NCBI GenBank assembly: GCA_030039165.1
Contig: JASHQM010000056.1
Coordinates: 29,360-93,359, forward strand
Source of the DNA: Candidatus Sulfotelmatobacter sp.
GTDB lineage: Bacteria; Acidobacteriota; Terriglobia; Terriglobales; Acidobacteriaceae
DNA: 64,000 nucleotides
Direction of reading: 5' to 3'
The notes beneath the pieces were generated by a model, which saw only the letters and a program-made list of their open reading frames with translations, was not told the DNA's origin and did not search any database. Of the stretch, positions 34,702 to 44,255 are shown in pieces. Numbering within the stretch: position 1 is the first letter of the stretch; each line of letters opens with the position of its first letter. The position numbers and the translations under genes are program-made.

Positions 34702-36609
34702 ATGCCGGGTATCGTAGGTCTAATCACAAAAAAACCGCAAGAAGAGGCAAAGGCAGAGTTGCTGCGGATGGTCGAGGCGATCCGCCATGAACCCTTCTAC
34801 CGCACCGGGATCTGGATTGATGAGCGAATCGGTGCATATGTGGGATGGACCGTGCGGGAGAACTCATTCTCTGACGGCATGCCGCTCCACAGTGAACGCG
34901 GAGACACCGTCCTGATCTTTTCGGGAGAGGAATTTCCTGACCCGGCCGTTGCTGAGCGCTTGAAGTGTCGGGGAAACAGTCCGGACAGAAGCGGAGTTTC
35001 GTACCTGGTTCAGATATCCGAGGAAGACCCGGCATTTCCAGCGAATTTGAATGGGCAGTTCCACGGTCTGTTGATCGATTTGAAGCGTAAGACGGCATTG
35101 CTCTTCAACGACCGCTACGGAGTCCACCGGCTTTATTACTGCGAGGCCGGGGACACGTTCTATTTCGCCGCCGAAGCCAAAGCGATCCTGCAGGTACAGC
35201 CGGAATCGCGGACGGCCGATTATCGTGCGATCGGGGAGTTTGTCGCATGTGGCTGCGTCTTGCAGAACCGGACCCTGTTCCGTGGGGTCGAATTACTGCC
35301 GCCAGCGTCGGCGTGGGCCTTTCGGCGCGGCTCGATTGAGAGCAAACGAGAATATTTCAAGCCGCAACAGTGGGAAGCGCAGGCGCCTCTGGACCCGGAG
35401 TCCTATTACGAGGAAATGAAGGCCGTATTTTCCCGCAACCTGCCTCGCTATTTTAGCGGCAATGAAAAGATCGGAATCTCGCTCACGGGAGGACTGGACA
35501 CGCGTGCGATTATGGCGTGGCACAGCGCCCCGCCGGGCTCCCTTCCCTGTTACACATTTGGCGGGATGTACCGGGACTGCCGGGACGTGCGCGTGGCGCG
35601 CCGGGTGGCAAAGGCTTGTGGGCAGGCGCATCAAGTCATCGCAGTGGGGAAAGAATTTCTTGATTCGTTCCCGGATTACGCCGAGCGCACCGTATACCTC
35701 AGCGATGGCTGCGCCAGCGTAAGCCGTGCCCCAGATCTTTACGCGAACGAGCAGGGTCGCGAAATCGCGCCTGTGCGGATGACGGGACTGTTTGGAGACG
35801 AACTCCTGCGCCACAACCGGACATTCAAAGTGGTGCAGCCGCGAGCCAACGTTTTCGGCGATACACTGATGGCGCATGTGAGCGAAGCTGCTATCACCTA
35901 CAACGAAGCGCTGAAAACACACCCTCTATCTTTCTGCGTTTTTCGGCAGACTCCTTGGAATCATTACGGGTCCATGGCCCTGGAGAGAAGCCAGGTCGCT
36001 ATGCGCACTCCGTTTCTGGATAACGATCTGGTGCGTACGGTGTTCCGTGCGCCGGTTTCGGCAGCTGCGACGAACCAATATCGATTGCGGCTTATCGCTG
36101 ACGGAAACCCTTCTCTTCGCCGGATCGCGACGGATCGCGCCATGGGCAGCCCGGGTTTTGCGGGAGCGGTGAGCCAGATTCTCCAGGAGTTCACGTTTAA
36201 AGCGGAATACGCCTACGATTACGGCATGCCGCAGTGGATCGCCCGGATTGACCATCTTCTTTCCGGGCTTCACCTGGAACGGCTCTTTCTCGGCCGGCAC
36301 AAGTTCTACCACTTTCGCACCTGGTACCGCCGCCAGCTCGCCGAATATGTGCGGCAGATGCTTCTCGATCCTCGTACCCTTTCCCGTCCATACCTCAATG
36401 CGAAAAACGTGGAAGCGATGGTGCACGGCCACACAGCGGGACCGTGCAATTACACGACGCAGATTCATCAGCTGCTGACACTGGAACTCATCCACCGCCT
36501 TTTCCTTGATTCGGGCCCGACATACCGAAGATTGCCGAGTGGAACCGAATGTCTGCAAGTCTTGCCACATCCCTATTTGCCGTCATCATCGCCGGTCTCT
36601 TCGTACTAG
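34702..36609 (+). CDS. Asparagine-synthase-like protein without the N-terminal glutaminase Cys
   Basis: The 635-residue protein has the two-domain AsnB layout. The N-terminal domain keeps the family pattern after the start (GIVGLITK, LLFNDRYGVHRLYY, FYFAAEAKAIL) but begins MPG instead of MCG. The catalytic Cys2 that hydrolyses glutamine is therefore missing. The C-terminal domain has a PPi loop ISLTGGLDTRAIMAW, close to the usual SGGLDS, so ATP-dependent activation of a carboxylate may remain. Such proteins amidate or cyclise natural products or surface sugars using free ammonia or another amine. It overlaps the Wzy gene by 61 bases. Confidence 0.8.
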   Translation: MPGIVGLITKKPQEEAKAELLRMVEAIRHEPFYRTGIWIDERIGAYVGWTVRENSFSDGMPLHSERGDTVLIFSGEEFPDPAVAERLKCRGNSPDRSGVSYLVQISEEDPAFPANLNGQFHGLLIDLKRKTALLFNDRYGVHRLYYCEAGDTFYFAAEAKAILQVQPESRTADYRAIGEFVACGCVLQNRTLFRGVELLPPASAWAFRRGSIESKREYFKPQQWEAQAPLDPESYYEEMKAVFSRNLPRYFSGNEKIGISLTGGLDTRAIMAWHSAPPGSLPCYTFGGMYRDCRDVRVARRVAKACGQAHQVIAVGKEFLDSFPDYAERTVYLSDGCASVSRAPDLYANEQGREIAPVRMTGLFGDELLRHNRTFKVVQPRANVFGDTLMAHVSEAAITYNEALKTHPLSFCVFRQTPWNHYGSMALERSQVAMRTPFLDNDLVRTVFRAPVSAAATNQYRLRLIADGNPSLRRIATDRAMGSPGFAGAVSQILQEFTFKAEYAYDYGMPQWIARIDHLLSGLHLERLFLGRHKFYHFRTWYRRQLAEYVRQMLLDPRTLSRPYLNAKNVEAMVHGHTAGPCNYTTQIHQLLTLELIHRLFLDSGPTYRRLPSGTECLQVLPHPYLPSSSPVSSY

Positions 36610-37949
36610 GACGAGACCGATCATCGCGGCCTTCAGGCGCCCTTTGGATTCCGGTGATCGCCCTCTTGATCGCTGGATCCAGATCGCTGTCGCAGTGGTT
36701 GGATGTGTTTGCAGGTCACTCAAAGGCCGCGGCAGCTGCAACCCCTGACCAGTTCATTGACGCGAATCCGGTGGATGCGGCTTTATCGATCAGCCTGATC
36801 GTGATCTGCTTGATTATTCTGAGCGGAAGGCGGCAGCAGCTTTGGCACCTGCTCCGCCGAAACGCTCCTATTTTGATTTTCTTCGGCTACTGCGCTATCA
36901 GCGTTCTTTGGTCCGATTACACCTTCGTCGCCTTTAAGCGCTGGGTCAAAGGGGTTGGTGATCTCTTGCTTGTATTCGTCATTCTGAGCGAATCCCGGCC
37001 TGAGGCCGCACTCAAAAGGTTATTTTCTCGAATCGCTTTTGTGTTAATTCCTCTATCGGTCTTGTTCATTAAGTACTACCCAGAGCTGGGGAGAACCTAC
37101 AACTATTGGACTTTTCAGCCGATTCAGCTTGGCGTTTCCGACAACAAGAACGGGCTGGGAATGCTTTGCCTGATTTGCGGACTGGGCGCCTTATGGCAAT
37201 TTATTACTGTGTATCGAGATGACCGAGCGTGCAACCGAACGGGGCAGCTTCTCGCGCAAGGCGCAGTCATAGCAATGATCTTTTGGGTTCTCTCGGTAGC
37301 GGATTCGGTAACCGCACTGTGCTGCTTCGTCATCGCAGGCGGGCTGATGTTGGTCACGTCCGCGAGCCGGATAGCGCGCCGGCCTTTAGCTCTGCAAATT
37401 CTCATCGTTTCCATCGTCAGCTTTTCGTCTCTGGTTCTGTTTGCCGATTCGGCAGGCTGGCTGGTAAGCGCGCTTGGCAGGGATTCAACATTAACGGGAC
37501 GGACTAACATCTGGCAGGTCGTGCTCGGTGTCAGTGGCAACTCCTGGTTTGGAGCCGGATATGAAAGCTTCTGGACCGGAGAGCGTCTCCGCAAGATTTG
37601 GGCTGGCACGATGAATGGACTCAATGAAGCTCACAACGGATATCTCGAGGTTTATCTGAATTTGGGATGGGTTGGGGCGATCTTGCTGGCAGGGCTCATC
37701 GTAACTGGTTATCGGAATGTGATTGGAGCATTCCGCCGTTCTGATCCCACAGCGCTGATTAAGCTTGCGCTTTTCGTAGCAGCCCTGCTTTACAACTTTT
37801 CCGAAGCCGGTTTCCGAGAGGTCAATCTGGTCTGGATTTTCTTCCTGATAGCGACGACGTTCACACCTCAAAAACGGCGACTGGTTCGTGAGCCCGCTCT
37901 CTCCAAAGTGCGTGTGGGGCACTCTCAGCTTCGCGAGGTGGAAGCGTGA
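36549..37949 (+). CDS. O-antigen ligase/polymerase family membrane protein (Wzy/WaaL-type)
   Basis: The 466-residue inner-membrane protein has about eleven hydrophobic segments. The large periplasmic loop carries GRTNIWQVVLGVSGNSWFG and NEAHNGYLEVYLNLG with the conserved His of the Wzy_C family. With Wzx directly downstream it is the likely polymerase that joins lipid-linked repeat units in the periplasm. The start overlaps the preceding gene by 61 bases; no later in-frame start preserves the first membrane helix. Stop and next start overlap as GTGA. Confidence 0.85.
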   Translation: MSASLATSLFAVIIAGLFVLGRDRSSRPSGALWIPVIALLIAGSRSLSQWLDVFAGHSKAAAAATPDQFIDANPVDAALSISLIVICLIILSGRRQQLWHLLRRNAPILIFFGYCAISVLWSDYTFVAFKRWVKGVGDLLLVFVILSESRPEAALKRLFSRIAFVLIPLSVLFIKYYPELGRTYNYWTFQPIQLGVSDNKNGLGMLCLICGLGALWQFITVYRDDRACNRTGQLLAQGAVIAMIFWVLSVADSVTALCCFVIAGGLMLVTSASRIARRPLALQILIVSIVSFSSLVLFADSAGWLVSALGRDSTLTGRTNIWQVVLGVSGNSWFGAGYESFWTGERLRKIWAGTMNGLNEAHNGYLEVYLNLGWVGAILLAGLIVTGYRNVIGAFRRSDPTALIKLALFVAALLYNFSEAGFREVNLVWIFFLIATTFTPQKRRLVREPALSKVRVGHSQLREVEA

Positions 37950-39493
37950 GCCCGTTCGACGCCAACGGTATTTTCATCGATGTAGCGAAACAGGGAGGGT
38001 TTCGTAAGGTCGTTAGCCGGAGCGCCGGCGTGACCATGCTTTCCGGCGTGCTGGGAGTAATGGTCCAGACGGTCGGAACAGTAACACTTGCGCGGCTACT
38101 AGCCCCTTCCGATTTCGGCCTGATGACCATGGTCACGGCGTTCAGCATGCTTTTGATGAACATCGGGCTGAATGGGTTTACCGAGGCCGTCGTCCAGCGG
38201 GATACCGTCGATCACCAGCTAATCAGTAATTTATTCTGGATCAACACGGCTTTAGGACTAATTCTTGCGCTCGCGTTCGCTGCCGGGGCGCCGCTTCTGG
38301 CTTGGTTCTACCGCGAGCCGAGGCTGACGCACCTCGCGGCACTGATGTCGCTGGTGATTTTCTTTAACTGTACTTCGGTACTGCATCTGGCCCTGCTCAA
38401 GCGTGCCATGAAGTTCACCAAAACCTCCGCCATTGAGGTTAGCGTGCGTGCCACAGCGGTTACAGTGGCGGTGGTTCTGGCTTGGGCGGGATGGGGCTAC
38501 TGGGCATTAGCAGTTGCGGCAGTGGTCACGCCTCTGGCCACTTCCCTTGCGGCATTTGCGCTCTGCCCGTGGCTGCCGGGTTTGCCGCGGCGAGCGGAGG
38601 GAACCGGGGCGATGATCCGCTTTGGCCTGAATGTATACGGCCGATATAGCGTGAACTATTTCGGGATGAACATCGACCAGCTTCTGCTGGGCTGGAGATT
38701 CAATGCACAGATCCTGGGCTTCTACAAGAAAGCGTACGACTTATATTTTCTTTCGGCGGTCTTATCTGTCTGGCGTCTTAGGCTTGTCGCGGTTGCCGCT
38801 CTTAGCCGGCTGAACCGCGACCCGGAACAGTATCAGCGATATCTGATTAACGCTTTGGGCATTGTGGCGTTCCTGGCCATGGCTGTGGGAGGGGGACTGA
38901 CGCTGGCCGGCGGTGACGTCATTCGAATTCTGCTGGGCCCAAAGTGGGAGACGTCGGGCCGGATTATGACGTGGTTTGGCTTCGGAGCCGGAATGATGCT
39001 CATCCATGAGATTCACTGCTGGATTCACCTTTCTTTGGGAAGAGCAGACCGTTGGTTCCGCTGGGGAATTCTGGAACTGTCGATTCATGCCTTGCTATTT
39101 GTGCTTGCACTTCACTGGGGACCGATCGGAGTTGCTTTGGCCTGGACCGTCTCGTTCTGGATTCTGACCGTACCCGCGATCTGGTACGCTGGCCGCCCTA
39201 TCAATCTGGGGATTTCGCAAATCATCGAAGCGGTTTGGAGACCGGTGGTAGCCTCGGCTTCGGCGGGTTGGGCGACAGCAGCCATACTGCGATCGAACGC
39301 GTATCTTTTTGCCGGCCATCGCTTTGCCGATGCCCTGATCAGAATGACGACCGTGTGCGCTGTTTTCGTTCTACTTTATATCGCCGTCACTGTCATTCTC
39401 CACCGGGGATTTGCTCCTCTGCAGCACACTCTGGCTCTAGTACGGGATATGGTTCCGCAGTATGGATCGACTCGCACGGTGCCGCAGTCGTAA
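37946..39493 (+). CDS. Wzx-type lipopolysaccharide/exopolysaccharide flippase
   Basis: The 515-residue protein has about fourteen membrane segments and the MOP-superfamily pattern of the WzxC branch: LARLLAPSDFGLMTMVTAFSML, then EAVVQRDTVDHQLISNLFWIN, and FYKKAYDLYFLSAV. It would flip undecaprenyl-linked repeat units across the inner membrane. GTG start at 37946 overlaps the polymerase stop by four bases. The Wzy-Wzx pair together with the GNVR/CpsD proteins places this locus in the Wzx/Wzy-dependent pathway. Confidence 0.88.
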   Translation: MSPFDANGIFIDVAKQGGFRKVVSRSAGVTMLSGVLGVMVQTVGTVTLARLLAPSDFGLMTMVTAFSMLLMNIGLNGFTEAVVQRDTVDHQLISNLFWINTALGLILALAFAAGAPLLAWFYREPRLTHLAALMSLVIFFNCTSVLHLALLKRAMKFTKTSAIEVSVRATAVTVAVVLAWAGWGYWALAVAAVVTPLATSLAAFALCPWLPGLPRRAEGTGAMIRFGLNVYGRYSVNYFGMNIDQLLLGWRFNAQILGFYKKAYDLYFLSAVLSVWRLRLVAVAALSRLNRDPEQYQRYLINALGIVAFLAMAVGGGLTLAGGDVIRILLGPKWETSGRIMTWFGFGAGMMLIHEIHCWIHLSLGRADRWFRWGILELSIHALLFVLALHWGPIGVALAWTVSFWILTVPAIWYAGRPINLGISQIIEAVWRPVVASASAGWATAAILRSNAYLFAGHRFADALIRMTTVCAVFVLLYIAVTVILHRGFAPLQHTLALVRDMVPQYGSTRTVPQS

Positions 39494-39499
39494 GCGCAG

Positions 39500-40810
39500 A
39501 TGAAGCATTCTGACGATACCGGTTACTGCCACGGGTTCATGCAAACTGCAACTGAAATGCGCCAGAGCAAGACAGAGCGACTTGGATCTGCGCGGCCTGT
39601 CGAAGTAACTCTACTCACCGGCTGTAAAGATCCTCATTATGCGTTTGGGTTGGCGACGGCGCTCAGCGCAGTAGGGGTAATCACGAATATCGTGGGGAGC
39701 GCAAGCGAAGATAACCATGAGTTCCACTGCAATCCCAACCTCAACTTTCGCAACCTGAGAAAAAACAGGCAAGCGGAGCGATCGTTCCGCGCCAAAGTCG
39801 CAGGATGGTTTCGATACTACTGGGCCCTTATCCAGTACACAGCTTTCACGCGCGGTCAACTGATCCACATTCTCTGGAACAACAAGTTTGAGATGTTCGA
39901 CCGGACGATTCTGATGTTCGCTTACAAACTGCTTGGCAAAACAGTGGTGCGTACGGCGCACAATGTGAACCAGGCCAGGAGAGATGGGAACGACTCGATT
40001 CTGAACCGGATGACACTGCGCATTCAGTACCAGCTTTCCGATCATATTTTCGTTCATACACAGCAGATGAAACGGGAATTATGCGCTGACTTCCGAGTCA
40101 AGCCAGCAGCAGTAACAGTGGTTCCCTACGGAATCAATAACGCAATACGAATCACGGGTCTCACTTGCAGCGAAGCAAAACAGCGGATTGGCGTAAAGGA
40201 CACTGAGAAGACGATTCTTTTCTTCGGCGGAATCAAGCCATACAAAGGTCTTTCGTACCTCGTTGATGCCTTCCAGCAATTGTCAGAAAAAGATCGAAAC
40301 TACCGCCTCATCATCGCCGGTGAAGAAAAAAGAGAGGCGGAGCAATATATGCGTGAAATCCGGCGGAAAATAAAGAATCTGCCCAATCCGGCTTGCGTGA
40401 TTCAGAAGATTCAGTACATCCGCGATGAAGACACGGAAGTGTATTTCAAGGCGGCGGACGTAGTTGCGCTGCCATACAGGGAAATCTTTCAAAGCGGAAT
40501 CCTTTTTCTAGCCTACAGTTTCGGGCTGCCAGCAGTTGCCAGCGATGTTGGCTCGTTCCGGGATGACATCATCGAAGGCACGACCGGCTTCTTATGCAAA
40601 CCAGGCGATGCAAGTGCGCTTGCCAATACACTCAAGAGATATTTCGACAGCAACCTCTTCAAAGACCTGAATGTGTACCGGAAACAGATAGAGACTTTCG
40701 CGAACGCTCGCCATTCGTGGCATGTAGTGGGTGAAATGACGCGGGACATTTACGCGGACCTTTCGCGAGGCGGCAGGCAGCCCCATGAAGTGGCGGTCGC
40801 GATCGAATAA
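39500..40810 (+). CDS. Glycosyltransferase family 4
   Basis: The 436-residue GT-B enzyme has the C-terminal nucleotide-sugar half typical of GT4: TILFFGGIKPYKGLSYLVDAF, then YFKAADVVALPYREIFQSGILFLAYSFGLPAVASDVGSFRD with the conserved E-x7-E replaced by a Q/S-containing version. Its N-terminal half contains VVRTAHNVNQARRDGN. The start is ATG 39500, six bases after the flippase; ATG 39539 is possible because the first about 30 residues look unstructured. Donor and acceptor are unknown. Confidence 0.82.
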   Translation: MKHSDDTGYCHGFMQTATEMRQSKTERLGSARPVEVTLLTGCKDPHYAFGLATALSAVGVITNIVGSASEDNHEFHCNPNLNFRNLRKNRQAERSFRAKVAGWFRYYWALIQYTAFTRGQLIHILWNNKFEMFDRTILMFAYKLLGKTVVRTAHNVNQARRDGNDSILNRMTLRIQYQLSDHIFVHTQQMKRELCADFRVKPAAVTVVPYGINNAIRITGLTCSEAKQRIGVKDTEKTILFFGGIKPYKGLSYLVDAFQQLSEKDRNYRLIIAGEEKREAEQYMREIRRKIKNLPNPACVIQKIQYIRDEDTEVYFKAADVVALPYREIFQSGILFLAYSFGLPAVASDVGSFRDDIIEGTTGFLCKPGDASALANTLKRYFDSNLFKDLNVYRKQIETFANARHSWHVVGEMTRDIYADLSRGGRQPHEVAVAIE

Positions 40811-40889
40811 AACTGCTCGCATTTATAACAATCCACCAATGAACCAGGCCTAACCCGTTGAACATTGATCCAATCAGAGGTGCGCGGTT

Positions 40890-41978
40890 ATGAGTGCGAG
40901 TTGCGCAGTTGCTTTGAGGCAAACACCGAACAGGACCGTACCCTGTATCTACGAGCTCGATCCCTGCAAGGATTCAAGGTGGAACACTCTTGTTGAGAAT
41001 CATCCCCGAGCTTCGGTGTTCCACAGCAGCAACTGGCTAAGAGTGTTGCAGGCTGTTTATGGCTATCAACCTGTAGCTTTCACAAGCTGTGGCCCCGGCA
41101 ATGCTCTTACCAATGGACTTGTTTTTTGTTATATCAACAGCCGGTTAACCGGCCGGCGCTTCGTATCTTTGCCATTTTCCGATCATTGCGAACCGTTAGT
41201 GGACCGCGCCGATGAACTCGATGAAATGCTTGTGCGTGTGAACGAACGCGCTTGTGAAAACAAAGCGAAGTACATTGAGATAAGGCCAGTTTTGCTTACG
41301 CCCGGCACAAATAGCGGCTTAACAAAGAGCCGCACGTATCGATCTCATCGCCTCGATCTGCAGCGAAGTACAGACACCCTATTCCATAACTTCCATAAGG
41401 ATTGTGTTCAGAGAAAGATCCGCCGTGCTGAACGCGAAGGACTGAAATACGAAGTCGGAAACTCGGAACGTCTACTGCAAATGTTTTTCCAGTTGTTCGT
41501 AAAGACGCGCCGCCGGCAGCGATTGCCACCTCAACCGCTGGCCTGGTTTCAGGGCCTGGCTTCCGCATTCGGCGACGACCTTGAGATTCACATTGCGTCC
41601 AAAAGCGATGTGCCTCTCGCCGGCATTATGACTTTGTGCCATAAAAAATCCATCACATATAAGTATGGCGGCAGCGATGCGTCGCTTCACAGGGTTGGCG
41701 GCATGGCTTTGTTACTGTGGAACACCATTCGCGAGGCAAAAGAGAAAGGGCTCCATGAATTGGATCTGGGACGCTCGGACCTCGCGAACCAGGGATTGAT
41801 TGCCTTTAAAGAACACTGGGGCGCAGCGGGAAGCTCTCTCAGCTACTGGACACATCCGCAAAGGCAGGAGATGGACGCAAGCCGCTGGCAGAACAGCGTG
41901 GCGGGGCGAATAGCCTCGCACGCACCAGAAATAGCCTTGAGAACCGCGGGCGCTCTGTTGTACGGCCACATTGGCTAG
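40890..41978 (+). CDS. FemAB-like/GNAT aminoacyltransferase-type protein (XrtA-locus type)
   Basis: The 362-residue protein has two GNAT folds in the FemAB manner. The first half has ASVFHSSNWLRVLQAVYGY and SLPFSDHCEPLV. The second has LFHNFHKDCVQRKIRRAEREG, LAGIMTLCHKKSITYKYGGSD and the ELDLGRSDLANQGLIAFKEHWGA end motif. This matches the FemAB-like proteins regularly found in XrtA/PEP-CTERM polysaccharide loci. FemAB enzymes add amino acids to peptidoglycan; in these loci the target is probably the polymer or a linked lipid, which is unproven. Confidence 0.8.
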   Translation: MSASCAVALRQTPNRTVPCIYELDPCKDSRWNTLVENHPRASVFHSSNWLRVLQAVYGYQPVAFTSCGPGNALTNGLVFCYINSRLTGRRFVSLPFSDHCEPLVDRADELDEMLVRVNERACENKAKYIEIRPVLLTPGTNSGLTKSRTYRSHRLDLQRSTDTLFHNFHKDCVQRKIRRAEREGLKYEVGNSERLLQMFFQLFVKTRRRQRLPPQPLAWFQGLASAFGDDLEIHIASKSDVPLAGIMTLCHKKSITYKYGGSDASLHRVGGMALLLWNTIREAKEKGLHELDLGRSDLANQGLIAFKEHWGAAGSSLSYWTHPQRQEMDASRWQNSVAGRIASHAPEIALRTAGALLYGHIG

Positions 41979-42017
41979 CTGATACGCAATGACCTAGGGA
42001 GCATTAACAATAAAACT

Positions 42018-44195
42018 ATGTTAGTAAACGACGTGTACTACGAGCTTAAGCCTTTCCTTCCTTGGCGGGTAAGAATTGGTTTGCGCCGGTTGCGTGCGCG
42101 CTACAAGCGGGCTGTTTCCGCCAATGTGTGGCCGATTGATGAGCGGGCGGGATCAACCCCGGTAAACTGGCCGGGCTGGCCCGACGACAAACAGTTCGCC
42201 GTCGTCCTCACTCATGATGTCGAAGGGCAGAAGGGGCTGGCGCGCGTCCGGCAGCTAATGGATCTGGAATTGAAGTACCGATTCAAGTCTTCTTTCTATT
42301 TCGTGCCAGAAGAGGACTACGAGACATCCCAGGCCATGAGAGAGATGGTCGCCGGCGCCGGATTCGAAGTTGGCGTGCACGGATTGGAGCACGACGGAAA
42401 ACTCTATGGCTCCAAGCGCATCTTTGCGAACAAGGCAGCCCGCATTCGCGAGTATCTACGCCGCTGGAACGCAGTTGGATTCCGCTCGCCGCTCATGCAA
42501 CATCGGCTGGGATGGTTGCATGAACTGGGTGTTCAATATGACGCTTCAACTTTCGACGCCGATCCTTTTGAACCGGAAGCGGACGGAATGGAGACCATAT
42601 TTCCCTTTTGGGTTCCGGATTTAAGCGGTGGTGGTTATGTTGAGCTTCCCTACACGTTGATCCAGGACTTCAACCTTTTCGTCATCCTGCGGGAACCGAA
42701 TATCGATATCTGGAAGAAAAAGCTGGATTGGATCGCTCAGCGTGGTGGAATGGCCTTGCTGAATACCCATCCTGATTACATGTGTTTTGACGGAGACCGC
42801 GCGCGAGACGAGTATCCAGTCCGCCACTACGAAGATTTCTTGTCCTACATTCGAAATAAATACGATGGCCAGTTCTGGTCGGGCCTGTCAGGCGAGGTGA
42901 ACCAGCACTACCGAGCCAATGTTCGCCCATCATTGCGCAACACGCGAAGGCGGATCTGCATGGTCGCTTATGCAGGCTACGCGGTCGACAATCGCGTGCG
43001 GCGCTATGCGGAAACTCTAGCGAGGCAGGGAGACAAAGTGGATGTAATTGCCGTCTGCAGCCGCGGACAGCAGGTCGGCGTAGAGGAAATGAATGGGGTA
43101 ACCGTTCATAAAATCCAAAGCCGCAAGGTCAACGAGCAGAACGGATGGCGGTATGCGTACAATGCACTCCGCTTTTTCGTGAAATCGTCGGCGGTTCTGA
43201 CGCGGCTTCATGCCCGTAATCGATACGATCTGATTCATGTACACAACATGCCTGATTTTTTGGCGTTTGCCGCATGGTATCCGAAACTGGCGGGCGCAAA
43301 GGTTATTTTGGATATCCATGATGTCGTGCCGGAGCTTTTCCTAAGCAAGTTCAAAGGGAATGAAAATGGCATCGTTTACGCTCTGCTTCGGCGGCTGGAA
43401 AAGGCTTCAGCGGGATTTGCCGATCACGTGATTGTTTCCAACGACATTTGGTACCAGAAACTGATCTCCCGTTGCGTACCCGAGGAGAAGTGTTCGGTGG
43501 TCCTCAACCACGTCGATCCGGTTGTCTTTTACCGCCGCGCCAGGACCAGAAACGATGGAAAACTGGTCGTTCTTTTTCATGGCAGTTTTCAGTGGCACCA
43601 AGGGCTCGATATAGCCGTAGAGGCCCTCGCCCGCATGCGCTCAACGGTTCCGAATGCGGAACTTCATCTCTATGGCGATGCAGGAACAAGCGCGGCAGCC
43701 GACCTGGGCCGGTTGGCGCAACGACTTGGCCTCAACGGAAACGTGAAGGTTTTTGACCGGGTGCCCATCGACAAGATTCCCGACATCATCGCCAATGCCG
43801 ATATCGGAGTAGTACCCAAACGCGCGGACTCGTTTGGCAACGAAGCTTACAGCACAAAGATCATGGAGTTTATGTCGCAAGGCGTACCTGTCGTCATCTC
43901 CCGCACCGCAATTGACAGCTTCTATTTTGACGAGACGGCGGTTCGCTTTTTTCCATCCGGCAACAGCGAGGCGATGGCGAATACGATGCTTGACCTCCTG
44001 CACGATGAAGGTCTACGAAATACTCTGATTGCCAACGGCCATGAGTATGTCGACCGCAACAGCTGGGAGCAGCATAAGAGTGGCTATCTCAATCTGGTCA
44101 CATCCCTCACAACTGAGGACTTTGCATCGCTTTCACCACAAAGACTGCCATCGAGCCAACAAGCCTCCGCTGCAGAACCTGAAAAAGTTAAGTAA
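42018..44195 (+). CDS. Polysaccharide deacetylase fused to a family 4 glycosyltransferase
   Basis: This is a 725-residue fusion. Residues about 55-300 form a NodB-type deacetylase: Asp in VVLTHDVEG, metal His pair in GVHGLEHDGKLY, then VGFRSPLMQHRLGWL and the C-terminal NTHPDYM. Residues about 315-700 form a GT-B glycosyltransferase: ICMVAYAGYAVDNRVRRYAETLARQG, VHNMPDFLAF, LVVLFHGSFQWHQGLDIAVEAL and YSTKIMEFMSQGVPVVISR. Both halves appear complete. One protein could add a sugar and remove an acetyl group from the same cytoplasmic intermediate; this coupling is inferred. Confidence 0.85.
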   Translation: MLVNDVYYELKPFLPWRVRIGLRRLRARYKRAVSANVWPIDERAGSTPVNWPGWPDDKQFAVVLTHDVEGQKGLARVRQLMDLELKYRFKSSFYFVPEEDYETSQAMREMVAGAGFEVGVHGLEHDGKLYGSKRIFANKAARIREYLRRWNAVGFRSPLMQHRLGWLHELGVQYDASTFDADPFEPEADGMETIFPFWVPDLSGGGYVELPYTLIQDFNLFVILREPNIDIWKKKLDWIAQRGGMALLNTHPDYMCFDGDRARDEYPVRHYEDFLSYIRNKYDGQFWSGLSGEVNQHYRANVRPSLRNTRRRICMVAYAGYAVDNRVRRYAETLARQGDKVDVIAVCSRGQQVGVEEMNGVTVHKIQSRKVNEQNGWRYAYNALRFFVKSSAVLTRLHARNRYDLIHVHNMPDFLAFAAWYPKLAGAKVILDIHDVVPELFLSKFKGNENGIVYALLRRLEKASAGFADHVIVSNDIWYQKLISRCVPEEKCSVVLNHVDPVVFYRRARTRNDGKLVVLFHGSFQWHQGLDIAVEALARMRSTVPNAELHLYGDAGTSAAADLGRLAQRLGLNGNVKVFDRVPIDKIPDIIANADIGVVPKRADSFGNEAYSTKIMEFMSQGVPVVISRTAIDSFYFDETAVRFFPSGNSEAMANTMLDLLHDEGLRNTLIANGHEYVDRNSWEQHKSGYLNLVTSLTTEDFASLSPQRLPSSQQASAAEPEKVK

Positions 44196-44255
44196 TCTCC
44201 CTCAGCACCTTGCGCAGAGCCTTCGATTCTTTCCTTTCCGTCCTGGAGCTACAAC

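Noticed and set aside
33624..34727. 367-residue minus-strand open frame opposite the GNAT-like gene
   Set aside because: It lacks recognisable motifs and overlaps three plus-strand genes with good ribosome sites and family patterns.
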